Below are positions 9,868 through 24,800 of a stretch of DNA of 64,000 bases, piece by piece (position 1 is the first letter of the stretch; each line of letters starts with the position of its first letter). The stretch comes from Beaufortia kweichowensis (taxonomy: Eukaryota; Chordata; Actinopteri; Cypriniformes; Gastromyzontidae). The translations under genes were made by a program, and so were the position numbers. The stretch is taken from contig CM032794.1 in assembly GCA_019155185.1 (NCBI GenBank), forward strand, positions 17,292,946-17,356,945, given 5' to 3'. Under the pieces are notes generated by a model. It saw nothing but the letters and a program-made list of their open reading frames with translations. It had not been told where the DNA came from and made no database searches.

Positions 9868-12800
9868 AAGTCACTATGACGTATCTCGTACATTTCCGTG
9901 ACTGCTCGGGGGTCTGTAGTACCGTACTGTTGATGTTTTCTCTTTGTATAACATTGTGCACAGTCTATATATGTTTAAACATTGCTCATGGAAAGGTACT
10001 TTTCAATCATTAAAGATGGATGTATGACTTCTGTTTCTGTTAACTTTTGAATATTAGTATTGGAACTTAATGGGAAGTAATGAAAGCAATCCGGTGAGAA
10101 AAAGCATATTTAACACTTTGGCGCCATCTGCTGACGAGAAGATCGATGGGACATTATTCCTTATTTATATGTTTTATCTATTGAATGAGTGTGAAGATTC
10201 AAAAATTAAGTACGGCTAACAACACAACAGCATGAGCTCTCAACAATAGCTGACATTCTTACAGTGTTGTCAAAAATATTTGATTTTGATTTTCTGGTGT
10301 GGAAAAAATCTTGCTGTGTTGTAAATGTAGCTGCTTGTTCATGAGCTAGCTGTCAACTGTATTCACACATACAGTAGTATACAGTATCTGAACTATAATC
10401 ACTTGGGTAATAAGTTAACAATACATTTAAAACACAGTCAATATAAAATATCAATATAGAATAGATAAGTGACACTGTAAATAATAAAACATTTAATATA
10501 AACATAATTTCAAGCAGCTAGCGCTCAACAGTAAAGATAGTAGTGCGAGATCTCTCGTGGATATTTTTAGCACAATATCTGACGTGTGCATAAATAATTC
10601 ATTTAACGTGGCAGGATAATGAACCGCGTCATTCGGTGACATCATACACCATCGACTTGGACTAAGATTTCACCGTATTCACAAACGGTCAAGCAGAAAG
10701 AATCGTGTTTAACATATGTATCGAACACACTCACGCACGCACACACGTGACTTTTATACTGTACAAACAGTATATTCTGCATTTGGTCACAACAGAAAAC
10801 ACAAGACATTTGTTGTGCACTCACATACACGCACTGTGGATTCCTCAGATGGGTCAATAATGGGGAACAGGGAAAGAGACAAGCAAATGTACCAAGATGT
10901 AGAGGTAGAGGTTTTAAAAACATGATCACGTTGAGCAGAGCATGATGAGATGAGTGAAAACAGAACACAGAGGGGGATGGAACAAATCAGAAGACAGAGA
11001 GAGAAGTATTCCTGTCCAACCAACATAAAATGTAACCAATGATTTGGACCAAAATAATGTAATTACATGTTTTATGTTACCCTGATAAAACCAAGTGGAG
11101 CAAATTTTTGTTGAATTCATAAATGTTAATGAAGATATGACAGAAATAGATGAAGCTTTGATAATGTCATTCACATAATGAAAGAGGATGATCAATTAGC
11201 TCTTGATGGTTATGTGATAAACACTCTTCTGTTCTGTTGATGATGAAAACAATTACCTCTAAAACATTTTGATTGATCACTGAAATTTCCACTTTTGATT
11301 AAAAAAAACAAAGGAAAGCCAATAATCTGTGATAAATGTGAATACATTGTTTATCGCAAAGAGACAGTAGGAAATATAAGAAAGAAAGAGCATTTTAAGA
11401 TTATGTAAACACAAATTTAAGGGCATTCTTCACTTACAAACACAAAAAGACTTGTGTGCTCATAAAATGATCAGCACAGTGAGATAGCAGTCAAACACAC
11501 ACTCAAGCACACAATCTGAATCCATTTTATAAATCTAGTATTATTCTATTAAATATGTGTTCAGTTATTGGGTAAATATTAACGTTCTTGGACATAATAT
11601 TCTTGGAGCACATGTGTTCTCTGTGTATGGTAAACAGACATATCAAATTGCACTTCCTAGAAACAGGCGTACGCCCCCTGACTACACTCCTTTATTCACC
11701 CTTTATTTCTTTCTATCATTCACATACTTTTATTTCCTTCTTCCTCTCACAATAAATAATTGTATTTTTATATTAAATAAGAAATAAATTACATTTATTA
11801 CAATTAACATTTATCTTTCTTTACTGCATAAATAAAACTCTAAAAATATTTCCAAGTTCTTAATTGTTAGTATCAAATACATATGACAGGCACACAGCCA
11901 ACATGTGCATATCCATAAACGTATACACGCATCTGTCCTGTTTTTCATTTCTTGTGTTTCCCCACTCCATTCATCGTTCCCTTCCCACACCTCCTGTAGG
12001 AACTTCATCCACATTACGCAATACTTGGAGAAGTTATCCTATTTGTGTTGTGGTAAATAAGATGCCCAGGCACCTTACCATATCTGGTACATGTGGTAGA
12101 GAATGACACAACAGCACACGTACATACAGCCCATGAGGTCAACAACATAAATAAGGCTGCTGTTCAGTTTAAGCCCAATCCTTGCAGTACCATCTGTTAA
12201 GGGTCAGAAACAAAACATGGAAAGGGCCAGTCATTGCAATGTTTTTTAATCACTTTTTATTATGTAAGGCATGGAATAGATCGGGATGAAAAATATTCCA
12301 ATGTTGCTGGGAGATGATATTCATTTCCAGTGTTGGTGGTATAGTCTAGAATATGAATATTTGCCCTGGTTCTCATTAATAACCTCTGAACCGATGAATT
12401 GATGCTCTATAAAAATGCTGATTTGTATCCCTTAAGGTTAAAATGGGGTTTATTTTTCTTACTGAGCCTGTTTCAGCTCTGTTTTTTTAGTTAATTTTGT
12501 TATTGCAAAGATTTTTTCCAGCCACTGGTCAGTACGCAGAGCTAAAAGCTCTGGGTATTAATTAACCTCATATCTCGGCAAATCTCAACTCTTTCTACTG
12601 CCCAAGAAAGAAGAGCACTTGTGTGGCATGTACAAGAAAAGACGGTGAGAGACAAAGGGTAATGTGGCCATATCAACGTAAGCAGCTTCTTTATCAGTGT
12701 GTTAAAGACTAAATATTGCTGACTGGAGTTTAAACCCAAGGCTTTGTCCTTACACCAGGCCTGATCTCGACTTTTTCCTCTTTGCATAACCTGATCTTCC

Positions 12801-15215
12801 CTCTGGGTTAACTTGTTCTCAAAATACCCTTCAGCTGAATGTCTGATCCAGTTGTTTTTTCACCTTGTTCTCATTCACTTGTTTTTAACACTTTGAAATC
12901 AGCATGCACATTTCTGGAAATGTGTATTTCTAAATATTTTCTTTGTCTTTCTCCTTTTGCACATTGAATTGTTTAGTTTTGAAATTCAGCATGTTCACTA
13001 TCCTCTAGGTGAAATTTATCAAACAAATCTCATAGGAAGGTTATGTGCTATGTACGTCCTCAGGCCATTAGTAAAGGAGCCATTTACTCACTGAGAATTT
13101 GACATCTTTATCTGCCCACTGTCTCTCTGATTAAGTGAGATGAGATTTCACAGTCCAGATGAGATTAGTGCGCTCAAACACACAATTATGTAAACTCTAC
13201 AAACATTTACACATTCTGTTGATTGAATGGCATCTCTTAATTATTTTAGGAACACCAACAATTTTAAGTGATTTGTAAAAGGTGTTTTTGCCAAACCGCC
13301 AAATCGTTATCTGCACTAAAGAATGACAAACATTTGGAATGTTTTGTGATCATTGGGATTGTTTTTAAGACATGTTAAATAAGGCACACACAAAGGGTCT
13401 CATCAAGACAGAATATTTTACAAAAGTACATATAATTAATATATAATATTATCCTAACATTATTACAAATATTATTATAAAAATTTAATGATTAGAAAGA
13501 AATATGTGAATAATCAAGAGTGAGTGCTCAGTTGATTTCAGATCCCATATCAGAATAAATGTGAGAGCTGGTCTAGGATCTGCACCTTAGAAATGTGTGT
13601 GTTTTCTTAGCAGCTAACTGTTATTTGTAAAATGCTATTTACCTAGTTGAGTTTGACCCAATGTCAGTGAATTACTAAGACGGGAAATCTTCATGAACCG
13701 GATGTGTTTGTGGAGGTGCTATAATGATAATCTGTATATGTATATGTATATGTTTAAGTATGTGCTTAAGAAAGCAATTATGATATCAAGCAGTTGTTTA
13801 TTTCTCCATGATAGCACAGCTGTGCCAACAGACCTAGTGTCCACTTTTATTCCCACAATAATGTATGATGTGTGATGCAGTGATGAATGTATCACATGTA
13901 CCTCAGCTGCTCTTTTATCAGTATTATGTTTTGAGAATGGTCTTTGCTTTCATGCCAATAGATATTTCTATGGTCACTGTGACATTAGTAAAGGCTGTAA
14001 CTGGGTAAGTGAAATGCCCTATGACCGACTAGAGTAATTAATTTATATGATAATTATTGTTTTAAACATTGATGTTCCTTTGCAACAATAATAGCAGTCC
14101 TTTTACTGAAGCATACATATAATACAAGGGAGGAAAGGAGAAAACTGCTCTTTAAGGATTCAGTATTATTTATTACACACACAAGCACTGTGAGTCCAAG
14201 GTCACAAATGCATTACAAATGTAAAGGGCTTAAGAATGCACATTATTTTCTCTTTAATCCACCAACTTTTTTTGTCATTTTGGTTTAGTGTTAAGCAAAA
14301 CTGAGATCATAAATGGCATTCAATTATGCATACACTATGCATAAACTGCCACTCACATCTATAAAAAAACATCTATTCATTTACGTGCTGATCAACAGTT
14401 TATGTCAAGAGGTTTATTGGGGAGGGATGTAGACCACAAAAACAAGAGCTGTGACGTGTAAAGGGGAGGAGGCGCAACTGTACTTATGGAGACCGATGGG
14501 GAGGGGGTTAACATATGGACTGAATACTCCAGACTGGAAGCGCTCGGAACATTTGGTGCTTTGGATATCACCTTAGAGGCGCGACTGTTTTCAGCAGCGC
14601 GCACACTGGACTGCCCAAACGGGTTCGTTAAGACTGACAGCGTGCGCGTTCTGAGAACAAGGAAGCGACCCGGATTAACTGTTGTTTTATCGGTACAGGA
14701 AATTAAAAGCCGAAATAGATTTTTTGCTTTCCTGGCTTTCCTTTATGTCTTTTTTAAACACCAGATTAAAACCAGGATAGTCTTCAACTAACGGACACAC
14801 TAAAGTACCTACTGGAATATTTTTGTAGCTTTTTATTTTACAATTGAAAACAGTGCGGTATATACATTTTAATGCTCGGAAAAGAAATCTGACATTTCAG
14901 TGACATTGACAGCGCATTGTTTTGAATTTTATAGCCGCTTTTACACGGCAATCGCCCATCTTGTTCAGTGTTGCTAATCTTTCCATTAGCCACTATACAC
15001 ACAAATTACATGAAACTGGCACGTTTAAAAGCAGATTTACGTAGCTAGATAAGAAAGGAAAGAAAGGTGTCATATTAACCCCGAGAGAGGATATTTAGGT
15101 ATACAAATTGTCCTCTGAGCAGCGGTGTCCATCAAACGCTTTTCCAGCAGACAGTCGAGCATCACCGTTCAATATTTGCTCGCCGTAGCGGGGACTAAAC
15201 ATCTCTGTTAGCAGC
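9868..15215. other. Intergenic region before slc7a8; no gene seen
   Basis: The sequence is AT-rich with scattered short ORFs that show no domain or codon bias. A moderately GC-rich patch at about 14440-14700 contains an open frame of 101 codons, but it has no recognisable protein and sits about 500 bases upstream of the slc7a8 start, so it may be promoter or 5'UTR sequence. Positions 15060-15215 directly upstream of the start are probably 5'UTR. Confidence 0.45.
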
Positions 15216-15708
15216 ATGACGGATGGACCGAGACAAAGAGGGAGCGCAGCGCCGAGCAGCAGCAGCGGAGATGGAGCTGCGGATTCAGGGACAGCTGCCG
15301 GGCAGTCGGTGGCGTTGAAGAAAGAGATCGGTCTCGTCAGTGCTTGTGGTATTATTATTGGTGAGTGTTACATTGTTCTGTATATAACCTCTTCATCGCT
15401 CTCTCTCTAGTACCGATCAGTTGTAATACATTTGGGTGATTTATGTATAAATAAAGTGGTACTACGGTCGTGGGTAAATGGTAAGGGAAATTAAGTGGGA
15501 AAAATGGCAGCCTTGAAAAAATGTGATATTCCAAAACACATTATGTATAAATTTCAACATACTTCTGCAATATAGGCAATATGGTTGTTTTTCACAATAC
15601 ACATTTTGTACAAAAATGCATAAGGTAAACAATAATGAAAATGCCCTGCCATGCCCTTGAAACATGGTGTACAGGACATCTTAGAGGGTGTCACCTGCTG
15701 GAAGGTGT

Positions 15709-15769
<61 letters not shown>

Positions 15770-15770
15770 G

Positions 15771-15801
<31 letters not shown>

Positions 15802-18800
15802 ATGTGAACAATATAACGTGCATTTAGATTTACTTACATTTAAAGAGAAATTCCTGAATGGGTTTCATTGAGTTAGATTTATCTGACTTGCTAAAAGTAA
15901 CACAGAAGTCATTTTACGTTAACAGGAATAACCCCAACAAAAATAACAGGAAGGGAGGACAAAAATTTTGTGAAGTACACAGAATGTACGATCGAACTTT
16001 ACTTTTATTTATTGCTTGAGGCAACATTAAGCAATAAACATTTTCGTTGATGATAAGATTTCAAAAATAACACCAGATAACACTAACCAACCCAAGATAA
16101 TCTCAACCCATATTTTAACTGCAGTATGATAATCCCCTTCAGCAACCTTGATCTGGTCACACATTCACATGCTCTCAGTCGGCCCCACGTGAACATCATT
16201 ATCAGCTGATTGTCGCTTCGGTTCACTCAAAGCTTTTCTCAGCTCTTTGTTCTTGGTGTGCTCCATTACATTTCTCAGAATACTTTATAACTGGTGTCCT
16301 TACTGACCTTTGCACTGGAATACTAAACCCTTGAATGGAAATTATACGTGGACCTGAAATTGAACTTTTGTTGGCTTTTGATAGGCTTAGCCCCATTTTT
16401 TGATCTCGACTTTGCTCGATCCCTGCTGGTTAGCATGGAAAGAATTTGCAAACAGGCACCACTAAGATTTTTAGTAGAGTAACATCTAACATATTGTCAG
16501 TAAGTGCTTTGAGATGTCAAAAAAAGCAAATTTGCCTAGTAATATAGATTAATTAGATAATGTCCAAACATCAAGCTTTTAACCCAGCAGAGGACTGAAG
16601 GCTTGCAAAACTCGAGCAAGGCCAAACTAGATTTAACCAGTCAGAAACGCCATATATATTTTATGGCATGCACTTACATTTTGCTTTCTCGCACAATATC
16701 TTGATCCAATACAGTCACGTATCAAAGGTTAGTGATTTAGACAGTGGGTCGTTAGTTAAGCTTCTTACAAGCGGATTTAAAATGGTATGCAAGAATAAAT
16801 TACTAAAAATATTCCACATTAAACAGGATTGTATGCTTGAAAAAAACAAGGCCTTTTAGTTTCAGCTGAAAGTGGAACTGAAACCTGAACATTCAGTGTG
16901 TTCAGTTAATTTCAAGAGAGAAGGATATAAAGCCATTTTCAGTAAAGAAAACCATGCTCAGTATTTACCCTAATTTTAGTAACTATATATCCAGTTGATA
17001 TTGATTATACAGTGTGTGAGGCACACGGCTGTATATTATTTGACAAATACTTTGGGTATCGCTGTGTTTTCTTCATTAACTCAAACTCTATGATTTTTTT
17101 AATGACAATTTCTGAATGGAAAGCATCTGGCTTTTATGGCTCTAAATACCTGTTTTTTACTGAAACTGTCGGATCAATAGCGGTGTGAATAAAAATCAAT
17201 GAGACGGTTGAGAGGGATTCGCCCCAGCGAGTATGTGAGCAAGAGTTGTAAAACAGAAGCACTGGAGAATGTTGCTTACTGCTCAGTAAATTAACCTGTA
17301 AATGTACTATTGTCATTGTTTTGATATGATAAACTGACATGAGTCCATTCTCAAGTCACTTCAGTCTGTGGCCATCTTGGCAATGCAACAGCCCAGGCTA
17401 TAGACATAAAGAACCTATGTATTTGAATGTAGATAGATGGAGAAGTCAATTGGCTCATGTAACTGTAAGACAGGACATCTACAGCTGCCATATTTTAAGA
17501 TGAAAAAGAAAATTGCAATTTTCTGAGATTTTTATTATATTAGTCCTCTTCCCTTTCATTGTGTTTCAAAGGTCAGCTCTGCCTACATCACCATAATTAT
17601 GCGCCATTGCCAGAAACCAATGCACAAATATGCACTATATGCACTATAGTGGCCAAAATATAGGAGTGTTTGTAAATTGTGGAGTTATTGAACATGGTCC
17701 AATTATGTTATTAAATTCTAATGCCTTCACTGCAAAAAATGCCCTTCTTAAAACAAGCAAGATAAACTTACTTCTAGTAAAAATCTAAAATCTAGCAAAG
17801 AAATTGCCAGTGGGGTAAGCAAAACTGACTTGGTAAGAATTCTTAAAAATAGCACAAATGTCTAGTCACTAATGAATGCTGCTGGATCCTGAAAATTTAC
17901 GAAAATTCTTAAAACTGGGCAGTTTTCAATTTTATAAGCAGTAAATAGTAATTTACTATTGGTGTAGATTGATATAAAATAATCTTTTACCCTTCTAAAG
18001 ATTCTTGAAATGAGTATTTTTAGCGACAATATTATTCCTAAAATCTAACCAAACATGCACAAAAACGTTCATGAATTTCGTTCAAAATTTATAATTGTTG
18101 CTTAGTAAAATCTTGCTCAAAATGAGTTAATATTTAGCCTACTTGCCAAGGCCAAAGAAGAACAAATTTCTTAAATTGATATTTATAGTCCAGTGTGCTA
18201 TAAATCAAATACATTAAAAAAACTTTTTATCTATCATGACAAAAAACAAGACATCTTTTCTAGAAATAAGCATTTTCTACTTTCTTAGATTTCAGTTTTT
18301 GCAGTGTTGACATGATTGACAGGGTTTAACACAATATGATTAAATCAGTGCTGGAAGTAGATTGAAAAACTGGAATGAGGGATTATTGTTTTGCCAGTAG
18401 TGTAGTGGACTTGCACAAGGGAAGCAGGAGGATGCTGTATGTGCAGGAAATTCATCTGCATTTTTGTTCCAGTTGAGTCAGCAATAAGTTTGCACAATGA
18501 TCTATCGCTGTCTTTAAAGATCCCAGCACAAAACTTGTTGATGTCAGTATTTCCTGCTGATTTTGCTATAATCAGTTAATACCACAAAACACGCTAGCTG
18601 GCTGAAACCAGAACAATCCCCTGCCGCTTAAATCTTGCTTTGACAACAGTAAGAGACGCCTTAGAATGTTTAAAGTTGTGTAACTTGTACTTTGAGGTCA
18701 TGCAACATGTCGAAGCCAAGATAATCTTGGTTGACCTATTTGAGAGGAGAAAATACAAAAAAGAACCAATGACAAAAGCTGAGCGATCTGGTTTATAAAT

Positions 18801-21800
18801 AAAGCTTCATGGATATTACATAGGATTATACTGTAAGTGCATCATGTAAACTGCAGTGTTTGCAGAGAAATCATGTGATTACTTATTTACATTGTCTATG
18901 TTTAGCAAACGTGATTCACAGAACATTAATAATGATCTCCCAAGAGAAATCTGGGGTAGGAAATAGGGCGGCAATCTCTGGCTCGTTCATCAACCTTACC
19001 TGAATTTCCAATTATGTTATCTGTTTGGACGTGTAGACCAATTAGAAAATTTGCAAGCACATGTTTAAAAGACTTTGATAAATCACTGTTAAGTGCAGGT
19101 CCAGTAACCACTCCACAAGCTGACTCTCACTTCCATCATCTACTAGATCAGCATTTTCTGCCTCAGAAGTGTTTGCTCTTTGTCCTGTTTGTCCTGAGTC
19201 ACATGAGGGTCTTTCTTTACTGTATGTAGAAGGCTTGATTTAGCTTGATCTGATTTAACGTTTTTCTGACCTTTGCCCTCTGGGTTTGTGAGCTCTTCAC
19301 AGGGCCTTGGTAAAATCTTCCTGATGTGTGACCACTTTGTCCATTCCAATGTAATTGTTCGATACAAAAGGATCATGTTCTAGATTTACTGTCACCTAGT
19401 TGTAAAGCTGATAACTTTCACCTAGTTGTAAGCTGTGATAAAACAAGGCCACCCATATTTCTTTCTGTAACGAGAGGCAAATGGAGGCTTACGGGTTCAA
19501 ATGTGATCACCCCCCTCCCTTCGTGTATTTGCTGTGTGTACTCCATTACTCAACCTCAGTACTGACTCGACAAATTGCAGTCTGCTGTCTCTGACTCTCT
19601 CCCTTTTCTTCGATCTCTCGGTTCCCGCCTTTCTTGTATCTCTCCGCTCAGTCACATCTTAATTTCCTTTTGATTCATATGCTAGGTCCTGTTTCTCTTC
19701 AGTGGCTGTGTAATATCAGCTCATTTTTCAATGTCGCTGTGGGGTCTCACTGATCTCTATATTTTATGAGTGCAGTGTGTTTTGCTATCACCTGATTTAC
19801 CTCCATCAGGCTCCCTGTGCATCCCTGATAATACTCTTTAAATCGTTCACCCAGGATAATGTTTTTTTTTTACTTAGATGGCTGTTACAGCATAGTAGAT
19901 GCATCCAGAGCATAGATCTGTCATACATAACCAACACTGCTTAGACAAACGTGATCTCAGTGATGAAGGTCATGGGAATAGGGGTGGAACGGTTTACAAA
20001 AACTCGGTTTTGGCAAACAATTTTGGCTAAAACGATAATTGTGCCACTCCCAAGTCTCCTTTCTTCTCTCTAAAAGCAACATAACTAAAATAACTAATAA
20101 AAAAAGTAGCTGCGATTATTGTACAACATCAAAACTGCAGTAAGCTGTTCAGCACTGTTACCGTTGAGAAGGAAGCCAGCGACTGAAAACATTTCTAATT
20201 TCTTAATTTCTCATTGTAGCACTATAGGATTAATTTCTCAAATAGTGACTGATTGGACACAAATTGGAACATAGTTCATCTATTTATGCATGTTTTACAT
20301 CTGTAGTGGCTTGTTTCCAAGTTCTGTGTCTCTGCTGACCTCTTGGCAGGAGTCTCATGACAGTCAGAGGCCATAATCTCTTCTTTTTATTCATTCATTC
20401 CCTAATGATTCCCTAATTCTTAACAAATGTGTTCTTTCCTTTGCAGGTAACATCATTGGATCTGGAATCTTTGTCAGTCCAAAGGGTGTGTTGGAAAATG
20501 CCAGTTCAGTGGGCCTGGCCCTCATCGTATGGATCGTCACAGGTGTTATCACAGCTATCGGAGCGCTGTGTTATGCTGAACTGGGTGTCACTATTCCCAA
20601 ATCTGGAGGCGACTATTCCTATGTCAAGGACATCTTTGGAGGGCTGGCAGGGTATGATTTTCTAAATGCATACCATTGGTTTAAAATCACCTGAGAAATG
20701 TATTTTTAATACTTGAGTCGCTCTGATCAGGTGTCATAGTCCATGATGATTATTGCTTGAAGCTATATAACCCTGCTTTTTATTTTAAGTAGGTGTCTTA
20801 AGACACAAATTCATATACAGATTTTTTTTCTGTAATGTTTTGCAAGAACAGCTTCTTCATCTGATTAAAGTATTTGCTTATGAAGACTGGAAAATACATG
20901 ATATGTGAATCTGTTTTTATTCCTCCCATGGTTTTATAGCTACTTATAACTGCCTGTAATCTTCTTTTGTAAATGAGTAAACACCATTACCCAGTTTGGA
21001 TGGTAATTGACATGTTAACAATGTTAGAATCACTGCTTCCAGACTGCACTCTGGTTAGGTAATTGTAATTGTATGACCCCTGCGGCATTGTCCATAAGCA
21101 AAAAACAGTTACGGATCTCAACAACAATATTATTGCCTGTAGACAGTCATTTGCTGGTCACATGGCGACTTATGATGGACTCAAATATACACTCAGTTCA
21201 TATCCACACAATGAATCAGGACATTATTAAATGTCTTTATTCTGTATGTATGTTACGTTCTAACATCTGTGTTCTGCAGGTTTCTGCGGTTGTGGATTGC
21301 GTTGTTGGTGATCTACCCCACTAATCAGGCTGTCATTGCTCTTACCTTCTCCAACTACGTTCTGCAGCCTCTGTTTCCCACCTGCTTCCCTCCTGAGAAT
21401 GGGCTACGACTGCTGGCTGCCATTTGCCTGTGTGAGTACCAGAAAGAAAAATGAAACGGATATCTGTGCTCATTGTCTTTGATTTTGTATACATTATTGT
21501 ATTTTTGTACCTGTTAACAGAATATTTGGATTACTGTTGCTCTTGCTGTAGACCTCTCTTGATGTGGTTTGAACATGAAAGTCGGTTAAGTTTGTTTAGA
21601 TGTTTTGCGGTCTTCTCAGTTCTGAATAGTGACTTGAAATAACATTGATATAGCCAATTCCATATACCTGAGATCTAACAGTCCCTATTAGATCCCAAAA
21701 TAAATGTTCATCATCTGGACACAAAAAATCGTCTAAGAGGCAACATGAAGTTACACAATCACTGCTGGTGAATCTGGTTGTGATTTACTTGTTGTCAACA

Positions 21801-24800
21801 CTTGTATATTTTAGGCATTTTTCTCTGATACCACATACACACACTGTTGCCGGGAAAAATGCTTCTTTGCTGCATTACCCTGTTGACAAAGTCACGTTTG
21901 GCCCTGGGGTCAAATCACATTGGAATGAGAGAATGAACAAAGGAACATTAAAGGCAGAGAAGAAATGGATGTGATCTTGAATAAGAAGAGAGGACAGACG
22001 GGCTGTGGGAAAGTGTATGGAGAAGAGAGGGATGAGAGTGAAAGAGAGAGAGATGTTCTTAATGGTGTCAAGCAGCCTGGAGCATTGCCTTTCTACAAAA
22101 TTCACACTGAAGCTACAAATACTACAAGCAGTGTGTAGACAGACAAACAGATACACAGAGAAAGAAAGATTTCAAGTAGCTGAACTGAGCATCTAATGTT
22201 TCAGAATCTCAAAACAGACAATTAACAATTTGTTGTTAACTGCACTAAAACATCTAAAGCCTGAGAAGTTTAGACCAGCATTCATTATTCAAATTTGCCT
22301 CATAAGGAAGTGGGACGACATCAAAGCATTTTATCGGAGAAGAAAGCACTCGTAGTGCTACAATGTTTTAAACTCGCCAGATGTTGCCTTTGCTTCTTCT
22401 TTGGCTTTGCTTTTGTTTAGAGAACGGCAGGAAGTTAATGAAAGGGCAAAAGTGGACACTATAGCACAGTTTTACAGGATGTCCTTGTTCTTTTATTTGG
22501 CTCCTTTGTATCTGCAGTTCTAGACACAGAACCACAATTCTGAGAAAAGTGTCTGTAGTTGGATGTTCATGGCTGTGTTCCAAAACTCAGTTGGTTGCCT
22601 ATATGTAGCCTGACAGAAAAGCTGTTTCTAAAGATAGACAGCATAATTATGCTGTTGAATTATATTCCCATATAACATTCATTATTTTGGATCATTTGTA
22701 GCAGCATTGCATGTATCCTTCGAGAAAAAGGCAGTTCAATGAGGCATTGCGTCAAGCTTAGTGAAAATCTGCCCAAGATAGTGTACAAAGTGAAAGATTG
22801 AAGTCAATTGAAGTCATTTGTGAGTTCTGATTGAGTCTGTTCAAATGAGTCTGTGAGCTTTACATTAGGGAAAATTAGATAACTGTTAAATAATGCAATA
22901 TTCAGTAGGTAGCATGTGATACAATACTGCTTAAATTTTGTTAAAAAAAAGTATCTTTCCATTGCTAAGTGAAAAACATGGAATGTTAGATAACAGCAAA
23001 CCCATGTTTGTTTGCAAGCAGCTTGTTGAAGCAAGATTCTTGCTGTTATGCTCGTGTTAGTCATTGGTACTTCGAAGAACATGTGCACAATTTATTGCCT
23101 GAAGTTTTTGGCAATCTTTTTCTCATTTAATCCTTTGCTGGAGAGTTTCACAAACAAGTCTTGGACCCACCCTCAAAGACATTCCCTCCAGTCTATTACC
23201 CAGAATGCATTGCCTTTATCTCAAAACAAGCTTGGGCTCAGTTGGGGGCATGTTATGGCTCTGTACAGCAAGTTAGATAGGGCATTAGGATCATACCTTC
23301 TCACGAAAAGCTTTGTTGTGTTCGGTGCGACTTTATATTAGGACGGTGTCAGTTTGCAGGTGCCGGATTGTTTGTATCCTATTAGTAAATATAGTAATTA
23401 TCAGAGTTATTTCATGTAACACCCCAGCTCATTGTAATGTCAGTGACTCTTTCATGAATAGACAGGACTCCTGCTGTTTCCAGGTGTAAGCAGTTTGACG
23501 CTGACTGAGAGCCAACAACTCTCGCTGTGTTTTTCTGTTCACACTGTTAACTCCAAAAGCTTTGTAGTTAATTGTTCTATTGATAGCTGTGTGAAATACT
23601 CACAATAATGTCTGTCTGTTCAGCTGTTTGCTTAGGTGATATATTTGTGAGACAAGAATGTAAATGACGAGTCTGTACATAAAATAAGGCAAAGCTGAAT
23701 CTTGTAAGGGTAATTCACGAAGCAGTGGTTTTGCCCAGGAGTCAAAGTTTACTTTCATGGTACAGTGAATTGACAGGTTTCATGCGCCTTGATTTTATAA
23801 CCAAATATGTCACATGCCACCAGTCTGTTTGTGTGCATGTGTACGTATGATAAAAGTTTTTCACTGCCATTGTATATGCTGTTGGCCTATAACATGGATT
23901 TAGGTTAAATTTGAGGTTTAAGGTAAACTTTTATCAGGATTTTATCAGTATGTGTACTCTATGACAATAAAACTCCTGATTGTGGCATGAGGTAACAGAT
24001 GAATTACGGGGAACATTTCGAGCAGTGTGCTGTTCACCGGTTATAGCACCTGAAATATACATTTGTATGTTCCCCGTAATTCATCTGTTACCTCATGCCA
24101 CAATCAGGAGTTTTATTGTCATAGAGTACACATACTGATAAAATCCTGATAAAAGTATCTCTTAATGAATGAATAACAGTCTTGTCAACTATGTTTGCAT
24201 GCCTATACATGGGTAGTTGACAAATGTCTTATGGTGTGACACCTCTCAAAAAACGTCTAACAATTAAGATAAATCTCTCATGCTATTTGTATATTTTTTC
24301 TACATTTTTGCTGTCTCACCAAAGGACTACCCACAAGCATTCAAATATTGTTTAAAATATTTAATAGGTTCAGCACCTGAAGGCCATACACTACTTTATA
24401 CATACATCTTTTTTCAACATTTTAGAATATTAGTACAGTAAAAATGCAAAACTTTAATAAAACAAAAAAATTCAGTGCAGTCACCTTTTGCATAGAATTT
24501 GTAAAAAATTTTCTTTTCATCAGCCAACCTCTTAAAGAATCATAATTAAATGATTTTTAACCAGTGCTGATTAAGTTCCCATCTATTAGGGTCTCTAATT
24601 AAATGCTTTAGTCAAAGTGATGCGTTTTAGAAATATTTTATATAAAATAACATTTTAGTTTTGCATTGAAAGAGACTAATATGTTCTATGTGCTATTATG
24701 TGCAATTATATTTTTGTCCACAAAGCTTCAGACATTTAGTCTGATCTTGTGATGTGCGTGTGAGGGCTTAATTTGGCTTGGCAATGCTTTTCATTTTGAG

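Larger units (their letters stand above)
15361..20446 (+). other. slc7a8 intron 1 contents
   Basis: The long first intron (5.1 kb) contains a CT/ATCT microsatellite at 15711-15801 and a MITE-like element at 17728-18306, listed separately. Near 19978 the words GGGGTGGAACGGTTTAC resemble the end of a dispersed fish hAT-type repeat, but I could not find the partner end. No alternative coding exon was recognised. Confidence 0.5.

Noticed and set aside
14486..14791. 101-codon ORF upstream of slc7a8
   Set aside because: It has no domain, no homology I recognise and no splice context; it lies in a GC-rich patch that more likely belongs to promoter or 5'UTR.
15635..15871. ORF with long Leu-Ser run
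   Set aside because: It is a translation of the CT/ATCT microsatellite in slc7a8 intron 1.
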